Below, piece after piece: positions 10,350 through 18,637 of a stretch of DNA of 64,000 nucleotides; the first letter of the stretch is position 1; each line of letters starts with the position of its first letter. The stretch lies in the NCBI RefSeq assembly GCF_018215265.2, contig NZ_CP136562.1, forward strand, positions 682,001-746,000. Direction: 5' to 3'. The DNA is from Paenarthrobacter sp. GOM3. Its GTDB lineage: Bacteria > Actinomycetota > Actinomycetes > Actinomycetales > Micrococcaceae. A program made the translations under genes and the position numbers. Below the pieces are notes generated by a model. The model saw only the letters and a list, made by a program, of their open reading frames with translations. It was not told where the DNA came from and made no database searches.

Positions 10350-10901
10350 ATGCGAATCGACATCCTGCGTGGCGACCTCACGACGCGTCCTGTGGACGCG
10401 ATTGTCAATGCCGCCAACTCGTCCCTGCTCGGTGGAGGGGGAGTGGACGGTGCCATCCACCGGGCCGCCGGACCTGAACTTCTTGAAGCGTGCCGCGAGC
10501 TCCGTCGGGCGGACCTGCCGGACGGCTTGCCGGTTGGCGCGGCGGTTGCGACGCCAGGCTTCAGGCTTCCCGCCCGCTGGGTGATCCACACGGTAGGTCC
10601 CAACCGGCATGCAGGCCAGACCGATCCTGCGCTGCTCGCGTCATGTTTCCGCGAAAGCCTGAAGGTGGCGGCGGGCTTAGGTGCCCGCTCGATTGCCTTT
10701 CCTGCGATCAGCGCCGGGATTTACGGCTGGGACGCCAGTCAGGTGGCCGAGGTGGCGTTCGACGCCGTGCGGTCCTTCGCATCGTCAGCAGGAGCCGCTT
10801 CGGGCAGCCCGCTTGAGTTGGTGGAGTTTGTACTGTTTTCGGATGAGACGGCTGACGTCTTTAGGGCTGCATTGGATTCCGCATCAGGGCTGGGTCGCTG
10901 A
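10350..10901 (+). CDS. Macrodomain protein (ADP-ribose hydrolase / O-acetyl-ADP-ribose deacetylase type)
   Basis: A single macrodomain of 183 residues, YmdB/MacroD-like, that binds ADP-ribose and probably removes ADP-ribose or deacetylates O-acetyl-ADP-ribose. Diagnostic stretches are [34 protein letters not shown] (residues 8-41) and [12 protein letters not shown] (about 113-124), which form the ADP-ribose pocket. There is no Shine-Dalgarno; GAGACT lies six bases before the ATG. The last 163 bases run antisense to the 3' end of the amino acid permease gene. Confidence 0.92.
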   Translation: MRIDILRGDLTTRPVDAIVNAANSSLLGGGGVDGAIHRAAGPELLEACRELRRADLPDGLPVGAAVATPGFRLPARWVIHTVGPNRHAGQTDPALLASCFRESLKVAAGLGARSIAFPAISAGIYGWDASQVAEVAFDAVRSFASSAGAASGSPLELVEFVLFSDETADVFRAALDSASGLGR

Positions 10902-12265
10902 CCTTTGCGTCGCTGCACTATGTAGTAGAGGGCTGTGACGAGGGCCAGGGATGGCAGGCCGAAGACCAGCGTCATGGAGAAGGCCTCTGTACCCAGGGTG
11001 CTGACGGCAATGGCAAGCATAAGGGCCGCGCCGAGGATGGTGCCAGCGGGGTAGAAACGGGTCTTATAGGAGAGCTCCGTGCCGCTGTGCTTCATGCTCC
11101 GGCGGAAGAACCAGTGGGTCACGAAGATCATGAACCACGTGAACATGGCCCCAAACATGGAGATCGCCATCATGAAGGTGAACGCGGTCTCGGGGAACAT
11201 GGCGTAGACCACGGTGGCGATCGCAATGCCGGCAGTGGACACGATCAGGGCGTTCACGGGTGCGCCGTTGGAGCGAAGCTTGCCGAACGCCGACGGTGCG
11301 TCGCCGCTGCGTGAGAGACTGAAGATCATCCGGGTGGAGATGTAGAGCTGGCTGTTCATGGCCGAGAGAGCTGCGATGATCACCACGAAGGTGAGCAGGC
11401 TGTCCGCGAAGGGTATGCCTAGGTTCTGCATGACTGTGACGAACGGGCTGCCGCCCGCGAGGATCTGGCTGACCGGCGCGATCGCCAGGATCAGGGCCAA
11501 GGTGACGATGTAGAACAGCAACAAACGGACAATGGTGGTGCGGAAGGCCTTCTTCACGGCCGTCGCGGGATCTTTCGCTTCTCCGGCCGCGATGGCGATC
11601 ATCTCGATGCTGAGGTAGCTGAAGATGGACACGATCACAGCGAACCACGTCCCAGCTACCCCATGGGGAAAGAAGCCGCCATCGGCGGAGTAGTTCTGGA
11701 GGCCCGTTCCTTCCGTGCGGGCTCCGAACACGATGTAGGCGCCGAGCACAATGAAGGCGATGATCGCGAAGACCTTGATGCTGGAGAACCAGTATTCGAG
11801 GGTGCCGAATACTTTCACGTTCATGGTGTTCACACCGATCAGCACGGCCGAGAAGAAGACCACCCACAGCAGCGAGGGCACATCGGGGAACCACAGCTTC
11901 ATGTATTCGCCCACCGCGGTCACCTCAGTGCCCACAGCCAGCACAATGCAGGACCAGTACATGTACTTGACCTGGAACCCGGCCAGCGGGCTGACGTAGT
12001 GCTCGGCGAAAGCGCCGAAGGAACCCGATGTGGGATGTGCCACCGTCATCTCGGAGAGGCTTCCCATCAGCAGCAGGGCAATCAGGCCACCGATTGCGTA
12101 ACTGATGATTACGCTGGGGCCGGCCATGCCGATGGCGAACTTGCTGCCCAGGAACAGTCCTGTGCCGATTGCGCCGCCGAGCGCGATCATTGTCATTTGG
12201 CGTGAGGTGAGCTGCTTTTTGAGCCCGCCTTCGCGTTCTTGGATTTTGTCGAAACTACCCATCAC
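10739..12265 (-). CDS. Amino acid permease, APC superfamily
   Basis: A 508-residue cytoplasmic-membrane transporter with about 12 helices of the AAT (amino acid/proton symporter) group. The N-terminal [23 protein letters not shown] is the substrate-binding first helix of this group. GGAGG sits six bases before the ATG. Residues after about 452 form a Ser/Thr/Asn/Ala-rich tail encoded entirely opposite the macrodomain gene. A divergent Lrp-type regulator 98 bases away suggests control by an amino acid. The substrate is not determinable. Confidence 0.92.
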   Translation of the reverse strand: MMGSFDKIQEREGGLKKQLTSRQMTMIALGGAIGTGLFLGSKFAIGMAGPSVIISYAIGGLIALLLMGSLSEMTVAHPTSGSFGAFAEHYVSPLAGFQVKYMYWSCIVLAVGTEVTAVGEYMKLWFPDVPSLLWVVFFSAVLIGVNTMNVKVFGTLEYWFSSIKVFAIIAFIVLGAYIVFGARTEGTGLQNYSADGGFFPHGVAGTWFAVIVSIFSYLSIEMIAIAAGEAKDPATAVKKAFRTTIVRLLLFYIVTLALILAIAPVSQILAGGSPFVTVMQNLGIPFADSLLTFVVIIAALSAMNSQLYISTRMIFSLSRSGDAPSAFGKLRSNGAPVNALIVSTAGIAIATVVYAMFPETAFTFMMAISMFGAMFTWFMIFVTHWFFRRSMKHSGTELSYKTRFYPAGTILGAALMLAIAVSTLGTEAFSMTLVFGLPSLALVTALYYIVQRRKGQRPSPDAESNAALKTSAVSSENSTNSTNSSGLPEAAPADDAKDRTASNATSAT

Positions 12266-12363
12266 GACCTCCTCGTCGATTCTGCAAATCGCTTCAAGAT
12301 AGAATCCAGCTCAAAGGGCTGCCAAGGATTTTGAAGAATCACGAAAAGATCGGATGTTGATTC

Positions 12364-12858
12364 GTGTCAGATTCATCTATCGCCCGCACTCAGGGTGCTT
12401 CGCCGAATCGGGTTCGGCTGGACGGGACGGACCGATTGATCCTGAAGGAGTTGATGACCGATGCCCGGATTCCCAACAATGTGCTCGCTGCAAAGGCTGG
12501 GATCGCACCCTCCACGTGCCTCGGCCGTGTCCGTGCGCTCAGGGATGCGGGCATCATCCGGGGCTTCCACGCATCAGTGGACCTTGAGGCGCTGGGATTG
12601 CTGGTCTACGCGCTGATTTCGGTCAGGGTGAATTCGCAGGCGCGGAACAAGATGCTGGCGATCGCACAACGATTGAAGGCGCTGCCCAACGTCCAGAGCG
12701 TTTTCCTGCTGGCCGGCGACCAGGACTTCCTGGTGCACGTGGCCTGTGGGTCGCCAAAAGAACTGCGGGATTTCATCGCCGTCCATCTCGCCTCGGATCC
12801 CGCCATTGCGAACACCCAGACGAACCTGGTTTTTGACCATCTGACGCCGGGGGAGTGA
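12364..12858 (+). CDS. Lrp/AsnC-family transcriptional regulator
   Basis: A 164-residue regulator. Residues 19-78 are the AsnC-type winged helix (LDGTDRLILKELMTDARIPNNVLAAKAGIAPSTCLGRVRALRDAGII); 82-160 form the RAM effector-binding domain. The start is GTG without a clear Shine-Dalgarno. Its divergent position to the amino acid permease makes that transporter the probable target, and autoregulation is usual for the family. Confidence 0.9.
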   Translation: MSDSSIARTQGASPNRVRLDGTDRLILKELMTDARIPNNVLAAKAGIAPSTCLGRVRALRDAGIIRGFHASVDLEALGLLVYALISVRVNSQARNKMLAIAQRLKALPNVQSVFLLAGDQDFLVHVACGSPKELRDFIAVHLASDPAIANTQTNLVFDHLTPGE

Positions 12859-12870
12859 TCGCGTGCGCGC

Positions 12871-13803
12871 TTAGGCGTGCGCTTCGCTGAGCTCCAACTG
12901 GCTCCGGTATTCGACGGGCTTCCTGCTGATGGGGTCCACGAAGGTGATGCCGCGGGCCAGTAGCTGAAGGGGCTTGGCGTAGTTGTCCGGCGCTTTGTCC
13001 AGGAGGTCCGGGTAGAAGGCGTCGTTGACGATTCCGAGCCCGAGTGACGCCATGTGCACGCGCAGTTGGTGGGTCTTTCCGGTGTGTGGTTCCAGCCGGT
13101 ACAGCGCGCGCTGGTGGGTGCCGGCGTCGAACGTTCTTGTCTTTTCGATCCGCGTTTCGGCGTTTGGTTCGCCGTCGATGACTTCGGCGAGCAGGTAGCT
13201 GCGGGACTTGGTCATGCGGTTGCGGACTACTGCGGGGAAGTCGACGGCGGGAAAGCCGGGGGCGGGCGTCGCGGCGGACACGCACTCGTATTCCTTCTGG
13301 ACCTGGCGCTTCTCGAAGAGCACCTGGTACCTGCCACGCGTCTCCGGGTTGGTGGAGAGCAGCAGGAGGCCGGCGGTCATTCGGTCCAGGCGGTGCATGG
13401 GGATGAGGTCCGGGAGGTCCAGCAGGTTGCGGAGCCGGACCAGCGCGGATTCCTGGATGTAGGTGCCGCCCGGCGTGGTGGGGAGGAAGTGTGGCTTGTC
13501 GACCACGAGGATGTGCTCGTCCTGGTGGAGGATGTTGATTTCCACTGGGAGCCGGGTCTCCGGAGGGAGTGTGCGGTAGTACCAGATGAAGGTGTGGTCC
13601 TCGAGCCTGGTGTTGCGGTCCAGGGGGACGCCGCCTTCGCCCACGATCTCGCCGGCGTCGAAGCGGTCCTCGATGCCTTGGGGGTCGATGTGTCCCCAGC
13701 GATGCATCATGTAGTCCATCGCAGTGCTCCAGGGGCCCTCGTCCGGGAGGCGGAGGCGGGTTGCGTTCACGCCGTCGCGCACGGGGAGGGGGGATTGCAT
13801 CAC
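12871..13803 (-). CDS. RluA-family pseudouridine synthase
   Basis: A 310-residue RNA-modifying enzyme converting uridine to pseudouridine, probably in 23S rRNA or tRNA. The catalytic motif MHRLDRMTAGLLLLS (about residues 168-182) holds the Asp that attacks the uracil; ILHQDEHILVVDKPHFLPTTP and GKTHQLRVHMASLGLGIVNDAFYP are the other RluA marks. An N-terminal extension covers the first 90 residues. I prefer the GTG at 13803 to the adjacent ATG at 13800 because TAGAAT ends exactly six bases before the GTG (leaderless pattern). Confidence 0.9.
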   Translation of the reverse strand: MMQSPLPVRDGVNATRLRLPDEGPWSTAMDYMMHRWGHIDPQGIEDRFDAGEIVGEGGVPLDRNTRLEDHTFIWYYRTLPPETRLPVEINILHQDEHILVVDKPHFLPTTPGGTYIQESALVRLRNLLDLPDLIPMHRLDRMTAGLLLLSTNPETRGRYQVLFEKRQVQKEYECVSAATPAPGFPAVDFPAVVRNRMTKSRSYLLAEVIDGEPNAETRIEKTRTFDAGTHQRALYRLEPHTGKTHQLRVHMASLGLGIVNDAFYPDLLDKAPDNYAKPLQLLARGITFVDPISRKPVEYRSQLELSEAHA

Positions 13804-13902
13804 TGGACAATTCTACCGGTGCTGCGTTGTGGGGCCCGCTCTGCATGGTTTCCGGCCGCGGAAGCATGCGTAGTGGGCCTCACAACGCCGAACAGAAAAA
13901 AG

Positions 13903-13935
13903 TTCTTGACAAGAAAAGTTGTCGGTGAACATACT
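13903..13935 (+). promoter_or_regulatory. Promoter and operator of the ArsR/SRPBCC pair
   Basis: TTGACA (13906-13911), an 18-base spacer and CATACT (13930-13935) lie exactly six bases before the ATG at 13942, a near-consensus leaderless promoter. Overlapping it are a perfect palindrome TTCTTG-A-CAAGAA (13903-13915) and an inverted repeat GACAA-N6-TTGTC (13908-13923), likely repressor sites. Confidence 0.7.
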
Positions 13936-13941
13936 TGAAGC

Positions 13942-14592
13942 ATGTTGGACATCGAAGTGATCGAGGACCCGGCCGCGGCGGAAGCATCGCTGGACCCGAT
14001 CCGCACACGCATCCTCCAGGAGCTCGTTGAGCCCGCGTCGGCCACGCAGTTGGCCGGCAGGGTTGGGCTGCCACGGCAGAAGGTGAACTACCACCTCAAA
14101 GCCCTCGAAAGGCATGGGTTGGTGGAGTTGGTGGAGGAACGCCGCAAGGGCAACGTCACCGAACGGGTGTTGCGAGCCACCGCTGCCTCCTACCTCATTT
14201 CGCCCGCCGCACTTGCCTCCGTGGCGCCGGATCCACGGCGTTTCGCTGACCGGTTTTCGGCCTTCTGGCTGCTCTCGCTTGCCGCGCGCACAGTCCAGGA
14301 GATGGGCAAGCTCATCGCCGGGGCTGCCGTGGCCAGGAAGAAGCTGGCCAGCTTCGCCATCGACGGCGAGATCACCTTCCGCTCGGCCGCAGAACGCGCA
14401 GCGTTCGCTGAAGAGCTCGGCGTAGCGGTGACCCGGCTTGTGGATAAGTACCACGACGGCGGTGCTGCCGCCGCGGCGGGCGGGGCACGCAAGCATCGGC
14501 TCGTCGTCGTGCTCCATCCAGCACTCAAGACCCCCTCAACGGAACAAGCAGCCTCCGGGCAAACAGCAGAAAAGGACCAAGGCAATGACTGA
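13942..14592 (+). CDS. ArsR-type winged-helix regulator
   Basis: A 216-residue DNA-binding protein. Residues 15-75 form the winged helix (LDPIRTRILQELVEPASATQLAGRVGLPRQKVNYHLKALERHGLVELV). There is no Cys metal site, and the C-terminal half resembles the effector region of ArsR proteins paired with SRPBCC proteins. It overlaps the SRPBCC start by 8 bases, so the two are translationally coupled. The promoter is covered by palindromes, pointing to autorepression. Confidence 0.88.
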   Translation: MLDIEVIEDPAAAEASLDPIRTRILQELVEPASATQLAGRVGLPRQKVNYHLKALERHGLVELVEERRKGNVTERVLRATAASYLISPAALASVAPDPRRFADRFSAFWLLSLAARTVQEMGKLIAGAAVARKKLASFAIDGEITFRSAAERAAFAEELGVAVTRLVDKYHDGGAAAAAGGARKHRLVVVLHPALKTPSTEQAASGQTAEKDQGND

Positions 14593-15277
14593 CAACCGGA
14601 AATTCGAAATCGTGGCGGACACCGAACTGCCGGGCACGCCGGAGCGGGTATGGAACGCCGTTACCGCGGATACCCCAGCCTGGATGTTCCCCACGGACCA
14701 GTGGCCGGCCGTGAAAACGGTGGAGGAGTACCCCAACCACCTTGTTTCCCGGATGGATGGACCGGACGGCTGGTTCAACCAGCTGGAACATGTCCTTGAA
14801 CCCCTCGAAGGCGGCCGCGCCAAGCTGCACTACGTCCACAGCGGCATCTTCGCGGACAACTGGGACGAGCAGTATGACGGCGCCAGCAAGCACACCGAGT
14901 TCTACCTGCACACCCTGGGCCAGTACCTCCAGCACTTCGACGGCAGGCCCGTGGTGTTCACGGACATCCAGGGCCCGGCGTCTTCCCAGGTTCCCGACGG
15001 CTTTGTGCAACTGAACAAGGCGCTTGGGGTGGACGGTGTTGTTGCCGGTTCACGTTTCGACGTGGACGTCGACGGCGTTGGCCGCTTGAGCGGCGAGGTG
15101 GACTTCGCCAACCAAAACTTCCTGGGCCTGCGGACCGCGGACACCATGTATCGCTTCTTCGGCCGGAATGCCTTTGGCGCTCCCGTCGGCATGACGGTGC
15201 ACGACTTCAGCGGTACCGGGGACTCCGAACTTACGGCCAAGGCCTGGGGCGGATTCCTGGAAAAGGTGTACGCGTAA
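14585..15277 (+). CDS. SRPBCC (AHSA1/START-like) protein
   Basis: A 230-residue protein with the lipophilic-cavity SRPBCC fold (ADTELPGTPERVWNAVTADTPAWMFP at residues 8-33). AAGGA lies 8 bases before the ATG, which is inside the end of the ArsR gene. ArsR/SRPBCC pairs are common in actinobacteria; the SRPBCC partner may bind a hydrophobic ligand. No enzymatic role can be assigned. Confidence 0.82.
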   Translation: MTDNRKFEIVADTELPGTPERVWNAVTADTPAWMFPTDQWPAVKTVEEYPNHLVSRMDGPDGWFNQLEHVLEPLEGGRAKLHYVHSGIFADNWDEQYDGASKHTEFYLHTLGQYLQHFDGRPVVFTDIQGPASSQVPDGFVQLNKALGVDGVVAGSRFDVDVDGVGRLSGEVDFANQNFLGLRTADTMYRFFGRNAFGAPVGMTVHDFSGTGDSELTAKAWGGFLEKVYA

Positions 15278-15284
15278 AGGCGGC

Positions 15285-15860
15285 TTAGGCGGCCCAGGCG
15301 CGGGCCACGGACGCGAGTGCGGTTTCGTAGATTCCGGGCCAGTCGGTGGCGGGGTCGTTCATCTGGGCCAGTTCCAGGCTGACCAGCCCATGGACCTGGC
15401 CCCAGATGGCCATCGCAACTACTGCAGGGTCTTCGGCTCGGAGCCCCCCCGCTGCCTGCGCCTCGGTGACCGCTTCCACCAGGGGGAGCATCGAATCCGA
15501 GGCGACGTCCGGCGTCGGCTTGCAATCCACATAGGCGGCCAGCGCACCACCGAACATGAGCCGGTAGAGGGCCGGGTGCTCAAGAGCCCACGCGCGGTAG
15601 GCCCGGCCGAGCGCCAGAAGGCCGCCGTGGGCGGCTTCGCGTTGTGACTCGCCGAAGGTGCGGAAACCGTCGTCGACGGCGGCTGTCAGCAGTTGGGCTT
15701 TTCCGCCGAAGAGGGAGTAGATCGCGGTGGTTGACGTGTCTGCTGCGGCGGCGACGTCCCGGAGGGTCACCCGGGCCGGACCTTCGCGGTCCACGAGTTC
15801 TGCGGTGACCGCCAGTAGCCGCTGCCGGACCTGGAGATCATGAACAATGGGTCTTGCCAT
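15285..15860 (-). CDS. TetR-family transcriptional regulator
   Basis: A 191-residue repressor. The N-terminal helix-turn-helix is VTLRDVAAAADTSTTAIYSLFGGKAQLL; the C-terminal ligand domain is of the TetR_C type with MFGGALAAY. GGAGG is placed 5 bases before the ATG at 15860, so an upstream in-frame ATG is not used. It is divergent from a DUF4188 gene with four half-sites between them. Confidence 0.9.
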   Translation of the reverse strand: MARPIVHDLQVRQRLLAVTAELVDREGPARVTLRDVAAAADTSTTAIYSLFGGKAQLLTAAVDDGFRTFGESQREAAHGGLLALGRAYRAWALEHPALYRLMFGGALAAYVDCKPTPDVASDSMLPLVEAVTEAQAAGGLRAEDPAVVAMAIWGQVHGLVSLELAQMNDPATDWPGIYETALASVARAWAA

Positions 15861-15870
15861 GCCTCCAAGT

Positions 15871-15926
15871 GTTTCATAACATTGTTTCATAACGACGTTA
15901 TGGAACTCGAAAAGTTGTTATGAAAC
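15871..15926. promoter_or_regulatory. TetR operator with four half-sites
   Basis: GTTTCATAAC occurs at 15871-15880 and 15884-15893; its inverse occurs as GTTATGGAAC at 15897-15906 (one mismatch) and as an exact copy GTTATGAAAC at 15917-15926. The middle pair is a 10-3-10 palindrome. The sites lie between the TetR gene and the DUF4188 gene. Confidence 0.8.
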
Positions 15927-15967
15927 CAGGAATCTGACAGTGGGGTTCCTCAACCGAAGGAATTCAC

Positions 15968-16480
15968 ATGGCACAGGAAATCTTCCCCGGCCGTTTCACC
16001 GCGGACGTCGGGCGTGACACGGTCACTGTCTTCCTCATCGGGATGCGCGCCAACAGGTGGTGGAAGGTGGGCCGTGTTGCCCGGGTGGCGTCAGCCATGA
16101 CCGCCATGCTGCAACACCTGGCCGCGAATCCTGAGGCAGGCTTGCTCAGCAGCGAGCAGTGGCTCGGACGGACCACTATGCTGCTCAGTTATTGGGAAAG
16201 CCCTGAGCACCTGCGGCGTTTTGCCGCCGACAGGGAGTCGCCGCACCTGGCTCCCTGGCGGAAGTTCATGAAGGAAATGTCCGGCAACGGAGACGTGGGC
16301 GTGTGGCACGAGACCTACCAGGTTCCGGCGTCAGGCATTGAAGTGGTCTACAACGGCATGCCCCGGTTCGGCCTCGCAAAAGCTACGTCGCATGTACCCG
16401 TGGGTCCTGGCAGCAACACGGCCAAGCAGCGTATGGGCTCAGGGGCCGCCCGAACAGAGGCCGCCCGAACAGAAGGCTAG
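15968..16480 (+). CDS. DUF4188 protein (monooxygenase-like)
   Basis: A 170-residue protein of the DUF4188 family, a heme-free dimeric alpha/beta-barrel monooxygenase-like group. Marks are VFLIGMRANRWWKVGRVARVASAMTAML, LLSYWESPEHLRRFA and GVWHETYQV. AAGGA is 5 bases before the ATG. The TetR operator in front suggests induction by an unknown small molecule, perhaps as a detoxification enzyme. The stop shares a CTAG with the convergent MocR gene. Confidence 0.8.
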   Translation: MAQEIFPGRFTADVGRDTVTVFLIGMRANRWWKVGRVARVASAMTAMLQHLAANPEAGLLSSEQWLGRTTMLLSYWESPEHLRRFAADRESPHLAPWRKFMKEMSGNGDVGVWHETYQVPASGIEVVYNGMPRFGLAKATSHVPVGPGSNTAKQRMGSGAARTEAARTEG

Positions 16481-17931
16481 GCCACTGCCTCCGCCGTGGG
16501 ACGTTCAGACTTGAGGGACCTACGAAGGTGGGGCGAGGAGTCCAGCTTGTCCTGGGCTCCACGCAGGGCGAGGACGGCGAACTCCAACTGCTCAGGCGGC
16601 AAGGTGTAGGGGACGCGAAGGAAATGTTCGAAGGCTCCGCCCACGCCAAACCTGGGGCCGGCCGCCAAACGAAGCCCGAAGTCCGGGGCAAGAATGGTCA
16701 GCGCCGTGCTGCAGGGACTGGGCAGGCGGCACCAAACGGTGAGTCCGCCCCGCGGCCGCTCCACTTCCCACGCCGGCAGGTGTTCAGCCAGCAAGTCGAG
16801 GAGTGATTCCCGGTTGTGCCGCAGCTCCTCCAACCTGACGTCCAGGGGTTCGGCGAAGGACCGTACCAGCCGGGCCGCCGCCAGTTGCTCAACAACAGGA
16901 CCGCCCAGATCCATGACGGTCCTCGTTGCCACAAATCGGGAAATCAGGGCCTCGTCCGCGCGAATCCACCCGGTCCTGAGGCCCGCCCAATGGGATTTGC
17001 TCAGCGACCCTATGGACACCACGGCGGGACCGAAGGCCGACATCGGCGCGGTCCGGACGCCGTCGAGGTTTAATCCCCGGAGCGTTTCATCCACCACCAG
17101 GACTGTCCCCGAGGCCCTGGCTGCGCGCACTAGGCGCCGACGTTGCAGATCGGACATGATGCGACCCGTCGGATTGTGGAAATCCGGGACGAGGTACGCC
17201 ATCGCGGGTCGTTGCTGGTTCATGGTGGCCACCATGGCATCGATGTCCCAGGCTGGTGAGGTCCCCGCCGGCAAAGCGACGGGAAGCGGCTTGCACCCAG
17301 CGGCCCGGATGGCGTCCAAGGCATTGGGGTACGTGGGGTGCTCCACCAAGACCCGGTCCTGCTTGCCGGCCAGGGTGCGCAGCACAATGTTGAGGGCGTG
17401 CTGGGCGCCGGAAGTGACAAGGATCTGGCCCGGCCTGGTGGGCACTCCGTCTGCTGTGTACTTCTCCGCGATGGCTTCGCGGAGCGCCGGAACTCCCATG
17501 GCGTCGTACCCAAAGCCGGGCAGGAGCGCGGGCAGTTCGGTCAGGGCGTCGGCGAAGGCACGATGCACTACTTCACCGGCAGCCGGCAGGGAGGCGTAGG
17601 CAAGATCGAGGAGGCCGTCGGGTGCTGCCAGGCCGGGCGCACTCGCGGGGGCGGTGCGGTGGGGGATGCACGTCCGGCCCCGGCTGCCCTGGCCCGCGGT
17701 AAGGAACCCTTGCTCGCGGAGGTTTGCGTACGCGGCTGTGACGGTGGTCCGGCTCAGGCCAAGGGTCTGGGCCAATGCCCGCTCGCTGGGCAGCGCGACG
17801 TCCAGCGGGATGCGCCCGTCCATCACCAGCAAACGCACGACGTCGGCCAGCTCTCGGTAGGCGGGCAGGGAACCGGAGTTCCAGGAGCCGAGGAGCCGAA
17901 CGAGGGCGGTGGGATTCAGTGAGCCGGACAT
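16477..17931 (-). CDS. MocR-type regulator (GntR winged helix fused to aminotransferase-like domain), YczR-like
   Basis: A 484-residue PLP-dependent transcription factor. Residues 20-85 form the GntR winged helix (LPSERALAQTLGLSRTTVTAAYANLREQGFL); from about 115 to the end is a fold-type I aminotransferase domain with the PLP lysine in GSLSKSHWAGLRTGW (about residue 311). It is divergent from yczE, the arrangement known for YczR/YczE. AATACT lies six bases before the ATG within the presumed operator, so it probably represses itself. Confidence 0.9.
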   Translation of the reverse strand: MSGSLNPTALVRLLGSWNSGSLPAYRELADVVRLLVMDGRIPLDVALPSERALAQTLGLSRTTVTAAYANLREQGFLTAGQGSRGRTCIPHRTAPASAPGLAAPDGLLDLAYASLPAAGEVVHRAFADALTELPALLPGFGYDAMGVPALREAIAEKYTADGVPTRPGQILVTSGAQHALNIVLRTLAGKQDRVLVEHPTYPNALDAIRAAGCKPLPVALPAGTSPAWDIDAMVATMNQQRPAMAYLVPDFHNPTGRIMSDLQRRRLVRAARASGTVLVVDETLRGLNLDGVRTAPMSAFGPAVVSIGSLSKSHWAGLRTGWIRADEALISRFVATRTVMDLGGPVVEQLAAARLVRSFAEPLDVRLEELRHNRESLLDLLAEHLPAWEVERPRGGLTVWCRLPSPCSTALTILAPDFGLRLAAGPRFGVGGAFEHFLRVPYTLPPEQLEFAVLALRGAQDKLDSSPHLRRSLKSERPTAEAVA

Positions 17932-17935
17932 AAGA

Positions 17936-17972
17936 CCAGTATTGCAAACTGGCTATGGAATACAAGGCCAGT
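17936..17972. promoter_or_regulatory. Probable MocR operator
   Basis: CCAGT (17936-17940), ACTGG (17948-17952) and a further CCAGT (17968-17972) form an inverted pair plus a direct copy in the 61-base gap between the MocR gene and yczE. MocR proteins typically bind two or three short spaced repeats. Confidence 0.55.
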
Positions 17973-17992
17973 TTTCCACGACGATGTATTGC

Positions 17993-18637
17993 ATGATGAC
18001 CCGAAGAATCACTCAACTCCTGATCGGCCTCGCACTATATGGCATCTCCCTGGCCATTTTCATCCGGGCCGGCCTTGGCTTGGACCCTTGGGACGTTTTC
18101 CACCAGGGCGTGGCCACCAAGACCGGTTTCAGTATTGGCGTGGTGGTCATCGCAGTCAGCTTTATTGTTCTCCTCCTGTGGATCCCGCTGCGGCAGATGC
18201 CCGGGATTGGAACCATTGCCAACGCCGTCTTGGTGGGCCTGTTCGCTGACCTGGGACTCTGGCTCATCCCGGCGGTTTCACACCTGGGCGGGCAGATCGC
18301 CATGCTGGCCGGAGCCGTGATCCTGAACGGCATCGCTTCTGCCTGCTACATCGGTGCACGTTTGGGTCCCGGTGCCCGTGACGGCCTGATGACCGGCCTG
18401 GTTCGTCGCACCGGCTGGTCGGTGCGCCTGGTCCGCACCGGCATCGAAGTCACTGTCCTGGCTGTGGGCCTCCTGCTGGGCGGCTCCGTGGGCGTGGGTA
18501 CCGTTGTCTACGCCCTGGCCATCGGGCCGATCGTCCAAGTGTTGCTTCCCAGGTTCATGGTGCCCGAGCCCGCTCCGGCGCGAGGCTCGGATCCAGGCAA
18601 GGAAACAGCCACCACGGAAGCCGCTCCCGCCGCCTAG
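17993..18637 (+). CDS. yczE: YczE/YyaS/YitT family membrane protein
   Basis: A 214-residue integral membrane protein with about five helices. The motif LGLDPWDVFHQGVATKTGFSIG near residue 30 and LGPGARDGLMTGL are typical of YczE. In Bacillus YczE is needed for surfactin production; the molecular role is unknown. The first of two adjacent ATGs at 17993 is taken as the start. The stop overlaps the convergent GH26 stop in a shared CTAG. Confidence 0.85.
   Translation: MMTRRITQLLIGLALYGISLAIFIRAGLGLDPWDVFHQGVATKTGFSIGVVVIAVSFIVLLLWIPLRQMPGIGTIANAVLVGLFADLGLWLIPAVSHLGGQIAMLAGAVILNGIASACYIGARLGPGARDGLMTGLVRRTGWSVRLVRTGIEVTVLAVGLLLGGSVGVGTVVYALAIGPIVQVLLPRFMVPEPAPARGSDPGKETATTEAAPAA

Noticed and set aside
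12773..13867. A 364-codon minus-strand frame over the RluA-type gene
   Set aside because: Pro/Arg-rich shadow in another frame; the RluA motifs are in the overlapping frame 12871-13803.
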